Below are positions 45,230-53,787 of a DNA stretch of 64,000 nt, in pieces. The notes under the pieces were generated by a model. It was not told where the DNA came from. It saw only the letters and a program-made list of their open reading frames with translations, and searched no databases. Made by a program: the position numbers and the translations under genes. Source of the stretch: Promethearchaeota archaeon (GTDB lineage: Archaea; Asgardarchaeota; Lokiarchaeia; Sigyniarchaeales; Promethearchaeaceae). Where the stretch lies: positions 301,350 to 365,349 of the forward strand of contig JAFGBS010000004.1 in assembly GCA_016933055.1 (NCBI GenBank), written 5' to 3'. Each line of letters begins with the position of its first letter. The stretch's first letter is position 1.

Positions 45230-46405
45230 ATGAATATGCGCCATTATATCAGAGCAAATTTCAAGGATAAACGATTTCGTAATATTTTATGTATTTTGGG
45301 AATCATGGTTGGGTTGATTTTATTTATAGTCGTAAATTTTTTCTCCCTTTCCTATGAATCCCTGATTATCAAGGCATTTTCCCCCATACAAAATTATAAC
45401 CAAATTGTTCAACGTGGTACCTCCTTTTCTCGAATGCTACCCTATTATAGTTATATCAATGAATCTGTGTATGATGAAATGGAGCTAAATCCTGATTTTG
45501 CTTCAGCGGATATCTACCCTACTGCATTGAAACGGATAACCGATTATAGTGAAGACAAATATCTGGATAAAAATATAGTATTTGGCATTCCCAATGGAAA
45601 GATGGGGAGTTTTTTCTCCAGTTTAAGCATTGCTGAGGGAACTTGGGTACAAAATGAAACTCAAGTTGTAATTGGGTATGATCTTAATCATCAATATGGA
45701 TTCACTGTAGGAGACCTTCTGGTCCTAGAAGGGAAGAATTATACGATCTCGGGAGTCCTAGAAGAAGAAACGTCATTGTTTGATTGGTTTATATTTATGG
45801 ATCTACATGAATTTCAAATCCAATATAGTATGGAAGATCAACTAACATCAATTTTTATTACCTATGAAAGATCTTCTGAATCATATTTCGAGTCAGAAGT
45901 TGAATCAACTTATCTCGACTTAGAATTTCTGACAATCGATGAAATGAATAAAATTACGGGTAATCTGCTTAGTAGAACAGAAAAAACATCGATTGTATTC
46001 ATGCTTTTAACATTTTTCTGCTCTACCTTGTTTACTACCTCGATAGTTTTCCTGAATGTACATGATAGGAAAAAGGAAATTGCTACGTTGCGTTCAATTG
46101 GTGCCCCTCAAAAGGACATTTTCAAGCTAATTTATGGGGAGGTTTTCATAATAGCAATAATTGCCCTTTTGGCGGTACCTGTCGGAATACTTCTTTACAC
46201 TTATTTGACCTTTAAAACCATGAATATTACGGGATATTTAGCAATGACCTTACCACAAGCATTCCGTCTCACAATCATTAAAATAACCTGGGAAAATTCA
46301 CTACTTCTCATTTCAATGCATTTTGGAAGCAGTTTTATCATGGCGGGAATTCCTTATTACCTTGTAATGAAAAATGATATCCAATCTGAAATTCGGGGGG
46401 GGTAA
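45230..46405 (+). CDS. FtsX/MacB-type ABC permease, second
   Basis: This 391-residue protein has the same architecture as its neighbour: N-terminal helix (about 18-40), extracytoplasmic domain, three C-terminal helices, and HDRKKEIATLRSIGAPQ near 280-296. The two permeases are diverged paralogues and likely form a heterodimer. AGAGAGG stands about ten bases before the ATG. It is followed by the ATPase gene after five bases. Confidence 0.87.
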   Translation: MNMRHYIRANFKDKRFRNILCILGIMVGLILFIVVNFFSLSYESLIIKAFSPIQNYNQIVQRGTSFSRMLPYYSYINESVYDEMELNPDFASADIYPTALKRITDYSEDKYLDKNIVFGIPNGKMGSFFSSLSIAEGTWVQNETQVVIGYDLNHQYGFTVGDLLVLEGKNYTISGVLEEETSLFDWFIFMDLHEFQIQYSMEDQLTSIFITYERSSESYFESEVESTYLDLEFLTIDEMNKITGNLLSRTEKTSIVFMLLTFFCSTLFTTSIVFLNVHDRKKEIATLRSIGAPQKDIFKLIYGEVFIIAIIALLAVPVGILLYTYLTFKTMNITGYLAMTLPQAFRLTIIKITWENSLLLISMHFGSSFIMAGIPYYLVMKNDIQSEIRGG

Positions 46406-46410
46406 TCAAG

Positions 46411-47103
46411 ATGACTAAAGAAGAAATTATAGTTACCATTAATGATTTATGGAAAAGTTACAAATTAGACAAAATTCATCATGATGTATTAAAAGGAGTA
46501 AACCTAGAGGTACAAAAAGGGAAATTTGTCCTAATTATGGGTCCTTCTGGTTCTGGTAAAACTACTTTACTAAACATAATTGGATTAATAGACGCGTACG
46601 ATAAAGGTTCGTATCATCTTGGATCAATTGATACAACATCTCTAACTCCGAAGGAAATGCGTCGAATTCGTCTTGAAAAGATTGGATTCATATTCCAAAC
46701 CTTCAATCTCGTTGCATCCCTAACTGCACAACAAAATGTGGAATTACCCCTATCATTAAAGAAGGTTCCTCAAGATGAACAACATACTCGATCGGAAGAG
46801 TTGTTGAAATTGGTAGGTTTGTATCATCGACTGAAGAATAAACCCCGGCAGTTAAGTTCGGGAGAACAAAATCGAGTCGCAATCGCCCGTTCTCTAATAA
46901 TTGAACCCACAATTATTGTAGCTGATGAGCCAACGGGTAATCTAGATAGGAAAAATACCGAAACAATTATGGAACTATTGACTAAAGTACAAAAACAGAA
47001 AAACGTAACTCTGATATGCACCTCTCATAACATAAAACTTTCCGAATATGCAGACATAACGTACAAATTAGAGGATGGAATAATTAAAGAAGGATCATAC
47101 TAA
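46411..47103 (+). CDS. ABC ATPase of the MacB/LolD type
   Basis: This 230-residue ATPase powers the two FtsX-like permeases. It has Walker [10 protein letters not shown] near 45-53, Q-loop [22 protein letters not shown] near 92-113 (a LolD/MacB hallmark), signature [10 protein letters not shown] near 147-156, Walker [13 protein letters not shown] near 168-179, and H-loop TSHN near 207. GGGGGGG just upstream overlaps the end of the second permease. The adjacent anchored protein starts two bases after the stop. Confidence 0.94.
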   Translation: MTKEEIIVTINDLWKSYKLDKIHHDVLKGVNLEVQKGKFVLIMGPSGSGKTTLLNIIGLIDAYDKGSYHLGSIDTTSLTPKEMRRIRLEKIGFIFQTFNLVASLTAQQNVELPLSLKKVPQDEQHTRSEELLKLVGLYHRLKNKPRQLSSGEQNRVAIARSLIIEPTIIVADEPTGNLDRKNTETIMELLTKVQKQKNVTLICTSHNIKLSEYADITYKLEDGIIKEGSY

Positions 47104-47105
47104 CA

Positions 47106-48020
47106 ATGACTCACATCCCTCAACATCCACTCAAAAATGTTGTTTCTTTAACTCTTCTTTTGTTCATTGTTCTGCAAATGATTCCTATTTGCCCAGTGTA
47201 TGCAGATGACTCCAATCAAATCGAACAGATGAAATATCTTTTTGAATTTAAATTCAAGGATTCAGAAGAAAAAATTCAATTCAGTACCAATCTTCAATTA
47301 GATATAAATCATACAGGATTTGATTTTCCCGGGAATGGAACTCTTCGATATTATGTACACGACCCCCTCTCAGATGTTCGGTTACTTCTAATGCTGGATC
47401 AAGTATTCCCTACCGAATATGTCAACTATCTGATGTACCATGAATCTGATGAATATTATTATTCCTATTACTCAAATCGAACAGAATCCACAGATCCTTC
47501 TGTAAGTGCGAATACTTCCTATACTATCTTTTGGATGCACGAAACCATGGAGGAGATTACGAATTATGTCAATTTCGGAAGAGTATATTTCTTCAACACT
47601 AGCGCACCAAAGTCTCTCGTGGTTGATGAGATCGTAACAATATCACACGGACCTAAACGATGGTCGGATACATTTGCAGGGAAGCTGTTCAATCCATATG
47701 CAGTAACTTGCTTTAAATTATTATTGGAAGTATCTATTGGCGATGATGAGACTTTTGTGCATTGTTATTATGATAGGGGGACCGGAATGTTGATGTACGC
47801 TCATATGTATATTAAACGAATAAGGGAAAGTGAAAGAACTATCGGAGAGCTAAAAATTCATCATATTTCTGGATCGTTCTCTATTTCCCAATCATTTAAT
47901 TGGTGGTTTTTAGCAACTATTGGTGCAAGTTCCCTAATCGCAGTTGCGATAGGTTGGATGACCTATAATTTTTGTAAAAATGATAAAAAGAAACACCCAT
48001 CACGATTGGACCAAATCTAA
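47106..48020 (+). CDS. Anchored extracellular protein of the ABC/FtsX cluster
   Basis: This 304-residue protein has a signal sequence (hydrophobic 14-30, ending PVYADD), an Asn/Tyr-rich beta-like exterior domain and one C-terminal membrane helix (about 262-283) with a Lys-rich cytosolic tail. Its topology matches the protein at 42726, but I see no direct sequence match. It starts two bases after the ATPase stop, so it belongs to the operon and may be a substrate-binding or extracytoplasmic partner. Function unknown. Confidence 0.72.
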   Translation: MTHIPQHPLKNVVSLTLLLFIVLQMIPICPVYADDSNQIEQMKYLFEFKFKDSEEKIQFSTNLQLDINHTGFDFPGNGTLRYYVHDPLSDVRLLLMLDQVFPTEYVNYLMYHESDEYYYSYYSNRTESTDPSVSANTSYTIFWMHETMEEITNYVNFGRVYFFNTSAPKSLVVDEIVTISHGPKRWSDTFAGKLFNPYAVTCFKLLLEVSIGDDETFVHCYYDRGTGMLMYAHMYIKRIRESERTIGELKIHHISGSFSISQSFNWWFLATIGASSLIAVAIGWMTYNFCKNDKKKHPSRLDQI

Positions 48021-48311
48021 TAAACAAAAGTACTCATAGATCTAGCGAATCTGGAGCAGGGGTTTTTGGAACCGCCATGGGAGGTCGGAAAGTCACGTTT
48101 AAGATAACCAAAAGGAACAAACATCAAATCTCTAAAGTGGAACGTGTGGATACTTCTCACGGATTTTGATTCTTTTTTCTTTCCGTGCAAAATTCGAAAC
48201 TTAATTAATAATCGGATGGGATGCTATTCCCAACCAATTTTTTTATATCCTTTTATCCATACTACTATCTATCCCATTTTATTTTTGATTAATATGAGAT
48301 GAATACTTGAA

Positions 48312-48914
48312 ATGATCACCGAAATAAAGGTTTCTGGACGAGGTGGATTAGGTGCAGTCACAGGGGCAGAGATACTTGCAAATGCAGCATTTCTGAGCAA
48401 GAATTTCAAAGATGTAAGTAGTTTTCCCACTTTTGGTACCGAACGTAGGGGCGCACCCGTTCATGCATTTACTCGGCTAAGTACTGACCAAACGATTTGG
48501 ACTAGGCAACAAATCTACAATCCTGACATATTAGTAGTTATTGATGAAACCATTCTCACCGAAGATTTAATTAAGAGCATTAAACCGAATGGTACATTTG
48601 TGCTGAATACAGATAAATGTGCTCAAGAAATTGTAGATCTCTACAATATATCGGATGATATTACCGTAGTTGTCTCTAATGTCACTCATGAATGCTATAA
48701 GTACAATTTAATCGTAGGGGGGGTTCCTATGGTGAACACCCCGTCGATTGCTTTGCTTGCCAAAGTAGTTGACAAGTTAGACCTCAAATATATAGAGCAA
48801 GCAATTGAGGAACAACTGGGCAAATCAAAAGCTGAACTTAATTTGAAAGTTGCAGAAATCGCTTTTGAGAATGCAGATATGCGAAAAGGAAAGAGCAAGG
48901 GAGGGAAGGACTAA
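48312..48914 (+). CDS. porG: 2-oxoacid:ferredoxin oxidoreductase gamma subunit, operon 2
   Basis: This gamma subunit (200 aa) has GRGGLGAVTGAEIL near residues 8-21 and FGTERRGAPVHAF near 43-55. The Q-to-L change in the first motif (GRGGLGA against GRGGQGA in the first operon) is seen in several archaeal enzymes. It opens the second por operon and is directly followed by its delta subunit. The DNA between 48021 and 48311 holds no gene, only T-rich sequence and a probable TATA element (TTTTTATATCC) about 70 bases upstream. Confidence 0.93.
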   Translation: MITEIKVSGRGGLGAVTGAEILANAAFLSKNFKDVSSFPTFGTERRGAPVHAFTRLSTDQTIWTRQQIYNPDILVVIDETILTEDLIKSIKPNGTFVLNTDKCAQEIVDLYNISDDITVVVSNVTHECYKYNLIVGGVPMVNTPSIALLAKVVDKLDLKYIEQAIEEQLGKSKAELNLKVAEIAFENADMRKGKSKGGKD

Positions 48915-49235
48915 ATGGAAGATAAAAATTATCCACAAGCACATAAGAAAATATTAGCTTCTATACAATATCCGCAAATTGGTGAAGCGGGTAAAACCGG
49001 CACCTGGAGAACCATGCGGCCTTTAATTCATGAGGATAAATGCATTGTAGTGAAAACAGGTACTCATAATTGTCATTTATGTTGGTTATATTGCCCAGAA
49101 GGGGTAGTATCCCGAACTATTCCTCCCACTATTGATTATGATTACTGTAAAGGATGCGGAATCTGTGCACAAGAGTGTCCGCATAATGCCATTGAACGAT
49201 TAGAAGAAGGAGGGGCGAAAGCATGCCCAGCATAA
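48915..49235 (+). CDS. porD: 2-oxoacid:ferredoxin oxidoreductase delta subunit, operon 2, with widened cluster motif
   Basis: This 106-residue dicluster subunit has an ordinary second motif (CKGCGICAQECP near residues 78-89), but its first motif is CIVVKTGTHNCHLCWLYCP (about 44-62): nine residues lie between the first and second Cys instead of the usual two. The other three Cys are normally spaced. The start follows the gamma stop directly and is preceded by GGGAGGG; the end overlaps the alpha start by 13 bases. Confidence 0.92.
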   Translation: MEDKNYPQAHKKILASIQYPQIGEAGKTGTWRTMRPLIHEDKCIVVKTGTHNCHLCWLYCPEGVVSRTIPPTIDYDYCKGCGICAQECPHNAIERLEEGGAKACPA

Positions 49236-50479
49236 AGTTGTTAAAGGGAAATCATGCTGCTGCTTATGCATGCAAAAGTGCTCGAGTTGGGATGGTGGCT
49301 GCTTACCCAATTACTCCGCAATCCCCTGTAGTAGAGAAAATCTCGGAATTCGTGGAAGCGGGGGAACTGCCCGGCACAGAATTTGTGAAAGTAGAAAGCG
49401 AACAATCTGCAATTGCTGCAGTAATTGCAGCTAGTGCAACTGGTTCTCGTGTATTTACCGCATCTAGCGCAAATGGATTAGCCTATATGCATGAATTACT
49501 CCCATGGGCAGCTGGAACCCGCTTACCAGTAGTATTATGTATCGCATCACGAGCGCTAGCAGCTCCATGGTCGGTATGGACAGATCATGCGGATGTGTTT
49601 GCTACACGCGATTGCGGTTGGATCACTATGTTTGCGGAAAATAATCAAGAGATTTATGATACCGTTCTAACTGCCTATCGTGTTGCGGAAGATCCGAATG
49701 TATATTTACCCGCTTTCTGTGCATATGATGGTTATATCCTTAGTCATACTTTAATGCCGGTACAAGTAGAAGATATCGAAAAAGTGGATCAATTTCTGCC
49801 CCCCTTAAAACATCACATTAATCTCACTGACTTCGAGCATGTGAAAGGTGTTGGACCGGTGACCCTACCGGACCCACCCGATAGGGGAGAGTATGGATAC
49901 GCACCGGGATATTTTGAATTCCGTTTCTCCATGCAAAGATCTTTAGAACATTCACTTTCGGTAATAAAGCAAGCTCATAAAGAATTTAGCGAGATTTTCG
50001 GACGTTCCTATGGGAATGGAGTGTATAAGACGTATAAAATGGAGGATGCAGAGGTCGCCATATTTGCGGTAATGTCAGTTGCTGCAGAATCTAGATTAGC
50101 GGTGGATTTCTTGCGAGAAAAAGGGATTAAAGTAGGCTTAGTTAGTCTAAAAGTATTCCGTCCATTTCCCAGCGAGGACTTGCGTGAGATCTTCAAGGAT
50201 ATATCAAATGTTGTCGTATTTGACCGAGAAATTGGGTATGGATGGGAAGGTGTCCTATCTTATGAACTGAAAGCTGCATTATATAAATCCTCTACCCAGC
50301 CTGATATCAAAGGTTACATCGTGGGATTAGGAGGGAGGGATATTACTTATCAGCAAATTGCAAAAGGTGTGCAAACTGCCCTAACCATGGAAAGTGTGAA
50401 TGAAAATCCCATTCAAACAGATTTTATTGGATTGCAGCTGGATAAACTGCAATTTCTAAAACGGGAGGGAGGATATTAA
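49223..50479 (+). CDS. porA: 2-oxoacid:ferredoxin oxidoreductase alpha subunit, operon 2
   Basis: This alpha subunit (418 aa) shows AYPITPQSPVVEKISEFV near residues 28-45, FVKVESEQSAIAAVI near 55-70, AAGTRLPVV near 97-105, and SLKVFRPFPSEDL near 308-320. It differs from the first alpha subunit in the PQT/PQS motif and elsewhere but keeps all domains. GAAGGAGG precedes the ATG, and its start overlaps the delta subunit gene. Confidence 0.93.
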   Translation: MPSIKLLKGNHAAAYACKSARVGMVAAYPITPQSPVVEKISEFVEAGELPGTEFVKVESEQSAIAAVIAASATGSRVFTASSANGLAYMHELLPWAAGTRLPVVLCIASRALAAPWSVWTDHADVFATRDCGWITMFAENNQEIYDTVLTAYRVAEDPNVYLPAFCAYDGYILSHTLMPVQVEDIEKVDQFLPPLKHHINLTDFEHVKGVGPVTLPDPPDRGEYGYAPGYFEFRFSMQRSLEHSLSVIKQAHKEFSEIFGRSYGNGVYKTYKMEDAEVAIFAVMSVAAESRLAVDFLREKGIKVGLVSLKVFRPFPSEDLREIFKDISNVVVFDREIGYGWEGVLSYELKAALYKSSTQPDIKGYIVGLGGRDITYQQIAKGVQTALTMESVNENPIQTDFIGLQLDKLQFLKREGGY

Positions 50480-50480
50480 A

Positions 50481-51395
50481 ATGGTTAAATCCGTAAAAAT
50501 TATGGACATACCTGAGGAGGAAATGATTCTACCGGGAACACGTTTATGCCCCAGTTGTGCTCCCCAATTAGCATATCGTTTCATCTTGAAAGCACTGGGA
50601 CCCAAAACGATCGTAGCCGTTCCTGCATCTTGTATGACAGTAGTACATGGCATGCAAGGGGCGACTCCCGTTAAAGTACCTGTTCTAAACACCACATTTG
50701 AAACCGTTGCTGCTTCTGCATCCGGGATTGTCGCATCATTGAAAAATTTGGGAAAAGATAAGGAAGTAACCGTATTAGCTATTGCGGGAGATGGAGGCAC
50801 CGTTGACATCGGGATACAAGGCTTAAGCGGAGCCGCCGAACGCCACACTGACATGATCTTTTGCTGTTATGATAACGAAGCCTATATGAATACCGGAATT
50901 CAGCGGAGTGGTTCCACACCATTCGGTGCTATTACCACTACTACTCCTATTGATGGTAAATTGGAACACAAAAAGAATATGGCAATGATTATGGAAGCCC
51001 ATGGATTGAGCTATATAGCAACTGCATGTGCATCGTATCCCCTGGATTTATATGCAAAATTCGTGAAAGCAAAGGAAATGAAAGGTGAAGGATTACGCTA
51101 TATCCACGTGCTTGCACCATGTCCTCCAGGTTGGGGATTTGATAATAAACTTGCGATTGAGATTGGACGATTAGCCGTAAAAACTGGTTTTTGGCCAATG
51201 TTTGAGATTATTCGCGGAAAAATGGAATTATCTAAAGAAAGTAGGCGGTTAATAGATCCAACTAAACGTAAACCTCTTGAAGAATATTTGCAGCCTCAAC
51301 GACGATTCCGAAAATTATCCCCGGAACAGAAACAAGAATTGGAGAATTATGTAGCCGATACGTGGAATACAATAGCAAAACGCGTAGATGTCTAA
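50481..51395 (+). CDS. porB: 2-oxoacid:ferredoxin oxidoreductase beta subunit, operon 2
   Basis: This is the beta subunit (304 aa) of the second enzyme. It has CPSCAPQ near 22-28 and PASCMTVVHGM near 49-59, the ThDP region GDGGTVDIGIQGLSG near 94-108 with YDNEAYMNTGIQRSGSTP, and APCPPGWGF near 215. It aligns throughout with the beta chain of operon 1. GGGAGGGAGG, placed just before the alpha stop, serves its ATG one base after that stop. T-rich sequence after 51395 likely terminates the operon. Confidence 0.94.
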   Translation: MVKSVKIMDIPEEEMILPGTRLCPSCAPQLAYRFILKALGPKTIVAVPASCMTVVHGMQGATPVKVPVLNTTFETVAASASGIVASLKNLGKDKEVTVLAIAGDGGTVDIGIQGLSGAAERHTDMIFCCYDNEAYMNTGIQRSGSTPFGAITTTTPIDGKLEHKKNMAMIMEAHGLSYIATACASYPLDLYAKFVKAKEMKGEGLRYIHVLAPCPPGWGFDNKLAIEIGRLAVKTGFWPMFEIIRGKMELSKESRRLIDPTKRKPLEEYLQPQRRFRKLSPEQKQELENYVADTWNTIAKRVDV

Positions 51396-51504
51396 ACTGA
51401 TTTTTGTGTTGTTATACTATTCCATATTTTTTCTCTAAATTTTTATCTTTTCTTACGTTTTCTTGATCTAATAGCAATATTGCTTTCAATACCAAGTGAA
51501 AACT

Positions 51505-52065
51505 ATGCCAAGAATACGAATAATCGAACATGAAAATGCAGATAAAGAACTGAAAGAAGTGTATGATAAAGTGATCCAAAAACGTGGAAAATTGGCAGAA
51601 ATATATAAAATCCATAGCTTAAATCCCCCATCCCTCCTGGATCATATGAATCTCTATCTTACTATTATGTTTGCGAAATCTCCCTTATCACGAGCCCAAA
51701 GGGAAATGATTGCAGTAGTGGTTTCAGAAGCAAATAAATGTGTTTATTGTCAACAGCATCATGGAGAGGCGTTAAATTACTTCTGGAAAGATCAAGAACG
51801 AGTAAAATTATTACAGGAAGATTATACACAAGTGGATTTATCTCCAAAAGATAAATTATTGTGTGATTTGGGCTATACTATGACGTTATTTCCCGCAAGT
51901 GTTGAAGTAGGGGTGATCATTAATCAATTAAAGGAATTAGAAACAACAGATCGTGAGATCCTTGATGTAACTCTGGTAATCGCTTATTTTAATTTTGTAA
52001 ATAGATTAGTTCTTGGATTAAATGTGGAAACAGAAGAAGAAATCGGGGGATATAAGTACGATTAA
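51505..52065 (+). CDS. Carboxymuconolactone-decarboxylase/AhpD-family protein
   Basis: This 186-residue helical protein belongs to the AhpD/CMD superfamily (peroxidase-related branch). The redox pair is CVYC followed by QQHHGEAL, near residues 76-88, the usual C-x-x-C-x-x-x-H arrangement of AhpD-type catalysis. It has the family's preceding SRAQREMIAVVVS. ATG 51505 gives the characteristic MPRI start; the GTG at 51496 is upstream. Role is likely peroxide or disulfide handling, plausible for an anaerobe with oxygen-sensitive ferredoxin enzymes next door. Confidence 0.83.
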   Translation: MPRIRIIEHENADKELKEVYDKVIQKRGKLAEIYKIHSLNPPSLLDHMNLYLTIMFAKSPLSRAQREMIAVVVSEANKCVYCQQHHGEALNYFWKDQERVKLLQEDYTQVDLSPKDKLLCDLGYTMTLFPASVEVGVIINQLKELETTDREILDVTLVIAYFNFVNRLVLGLNVETEEEIGGYKYD

Positions 52066-52073
52066 TAAGTGCG

Positions 52074-52085
52074 AAAAAAAAAAAA
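52074..52085 (-). terminator. Poly-T terminator between convergent genes
   Basis: Twelve consecutive A on the plus strand read as twelve T on the minus strand, four bases beyond the stop of the anchored-protein gene. It ends that transcript; the opposing gene ends eight bases before it. Confidence 0.6.
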
Positions 52086-52089
52086 TAGT

Positions 52090-53601
52090 TTATGCTCGTT
52101 TTCGAGCAAATAGAGCAATCATTAAGATGCCTGCTACCGCGAACACTCCACCGCCAATGGGTAGATAAAGTTCTAGGTCATCTAATGCACCTTTAATATC
52201 TGTTCCCCAGATAGGGAGCTCTGGAAGCATGTCGTATTCTGCACCTAACACAAAAATTGTATCGGATCGCCAGGTTTCTAAGTAATTACAGATCAAATCC
52301 ACTTTTAAGTCCGTAGATAGACCAAGGTCTTCCTGAAGTTCATCAAATTCTGGTCCATAGCGGTTATCCACTGCAGCATACCATTTCTTTAAACCCTCAT
52401 CATCTGTAAGTGAGTTCCATACAGCTAATGCTGTGTCAGAATCGAGGATTTCACCAGGAGGCAAATCAATTTCAAACCCGGGTGCAAGAGGTTCATCCTG
52501 TAGGAATCCGATATCCATCCACTGACCTAACAACATGCGAAGATAGACATCGTTAGCCGGAAAACCAAAATTGGCTGCAACTCCTGCTTGGACTGTCGGT
52601 TCAACAGTATCTAACCAAGTTCTGATATCAGTATACTGATCTCCAACTAAAGTTAATTCAGTGGTTAAGGTAGATTGCTGGTTATTAAACCATTTATCCA
52701 AGTCGTCCGTATCTGTAACAGACGCCCATACGGCTTCTACTTGTGCAAGATCAGTAAAATCGGTTCCCACTTCAAAATTAGTTGCAAGGGGATCTAATGT
52801 ACCTAATCCAGCTGGAATCAAGGCCTTTTCTGCCCATTGGACTAAGATATATTTCTCAGCAGTAGCTGCAGTTGCTGGAGGAACTGCCCATCCTACTTGA
52901 CTACCGATTGCATAGGGGACAAAATTGAATAACTCTGTTGTAATCCAACCAGCAACCAAATCCAGATGAGTCCCAGAAGCAAGTCCATATCCTACCGTAG
53001 CTAAGGTTGGAACATCAGGAAATCCTGCACTTGAAGGATTTGCATACACACCTAAGAACGCTAGCATACCGGGAGTGCCATCTCCTAATGGATCCGGTTC
53101 TAAGAATCCAGGTAATCCAAGACTTGAACCTTGGGTTAAATTAATAGCATCATTTAATGTATAAGTTAACGGTACACCAGCCCATTCTATTACACCTTTT
53201 ATTGGAGTTGTATAAAAAGCTTGAATGGTATCATTAAATACACCCCAAGTTGCGAACAATGGATTTCCATAATAAGTCGGTACCGCACCTGCCAAATTTC
53301 CTATCACTTGCCCTACGACTTGCATGCTAGTCGAACCATTCACAAACAGCGCAAGATTTCCTGGACCGCCGAAGGCACCAACCATTGCATCCTTAACACC
53401 AGATAAGAAGTCTGCATAGGCACCTTTCTTTATTTCAGGAATAGCCATTTCCTCAATCATATTAAATGCTTCACCCACATAGGGCTCAATGAGGAAAGTG
53501 TTAACGCCAACGCGACCCCCTACTCCTGCTGTTATAATAATTGCGCCGAGAAACAAGACAATGGATCCTGTTATCACGCCGCCAATTCCTTTTTTAGCCA
53601 T
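52090..53601 (-). CDS. Two-anchor surface protein, possibly CD36/LIMP-2-like
   Basis: The 503-residue protein has an N-terminal helix (about 8-28), a large exterior domain, and a C-terminal helix (about 478-498) ending in RKRA: the hairpin topology of CD36/LIMP-2. Two repeated units around residues 285-335 and 395-450 share the pattern A-V-W-x-S-(L/V)-T-D, then (L)-(D/K)-K-W-(F/Y), then an alpha segment and W-L/Y-L-(E/D). Such VW...W repeats are familiar from protist and bacterial CD36-like proteins, so a distant relationship is possible; I cannot confirm it without a profile search. TATA-like ATATAATTATAATTAGATTATA lies upstream of the start. Confidence 0.72.
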   Translation of the reverse strand: MAKKGIGGVITGSIVLFLGAIIITAGVGGRVGVNTFLIEPYVGEAFNMIEEMAIPEIKKGAYADFLSGVKDAMVGAFGGPGNLALFVNGSTSMQVVGQVIGNLAGAVPTYYGNPLFATWGVFNDTIQAFYTTPIKGVIEWAGVPLTYTLNDAINLTQGSSLGLPGFLEPDPLGDGTPGMLAFLGVYANPSSAGFPDVPTLATVGYGLASGTHLDLVAGWITTELFNFVPYAIGSQVGWAVPPATAATAEKYILVQWAEKALIPAGLGTLDPLATNFEVGTDFTDLAQVEAVWASVTDTDDLDKWFNNQQSTLTTELTLVGDQYTDIRTWLDTVEPTVQAGVAANFGFPANDVYLRMLLGQWMDIGFLQDEPLAPGFEIDLPPGEILDSDTALAVWNSLTDDEGLKKWYAAVDNRYGPEFDELQEDLGLSTDLKVDLICNYLETWRSDTIFVLGAEYDMLPELPIWGTDIKGALDDLELYLPIGGGVFAVAGILMIALFARKRA

Positions 53602-53787
53602 AATTTTTACCTCGATATAATTATAATTAGATTATACCGATTCAATATTCTGTTGTCTAGCTTCTTAAGTGTTTTTATTTCTAACAAAGGATCGATCCAA
53701 TAGTGAATACATACAGAGCACTATCCTACCAACAAATGATCGCATTTTTCGTTTTTGTAAACTGAAAAAAATGAAATCATGGGAAAA

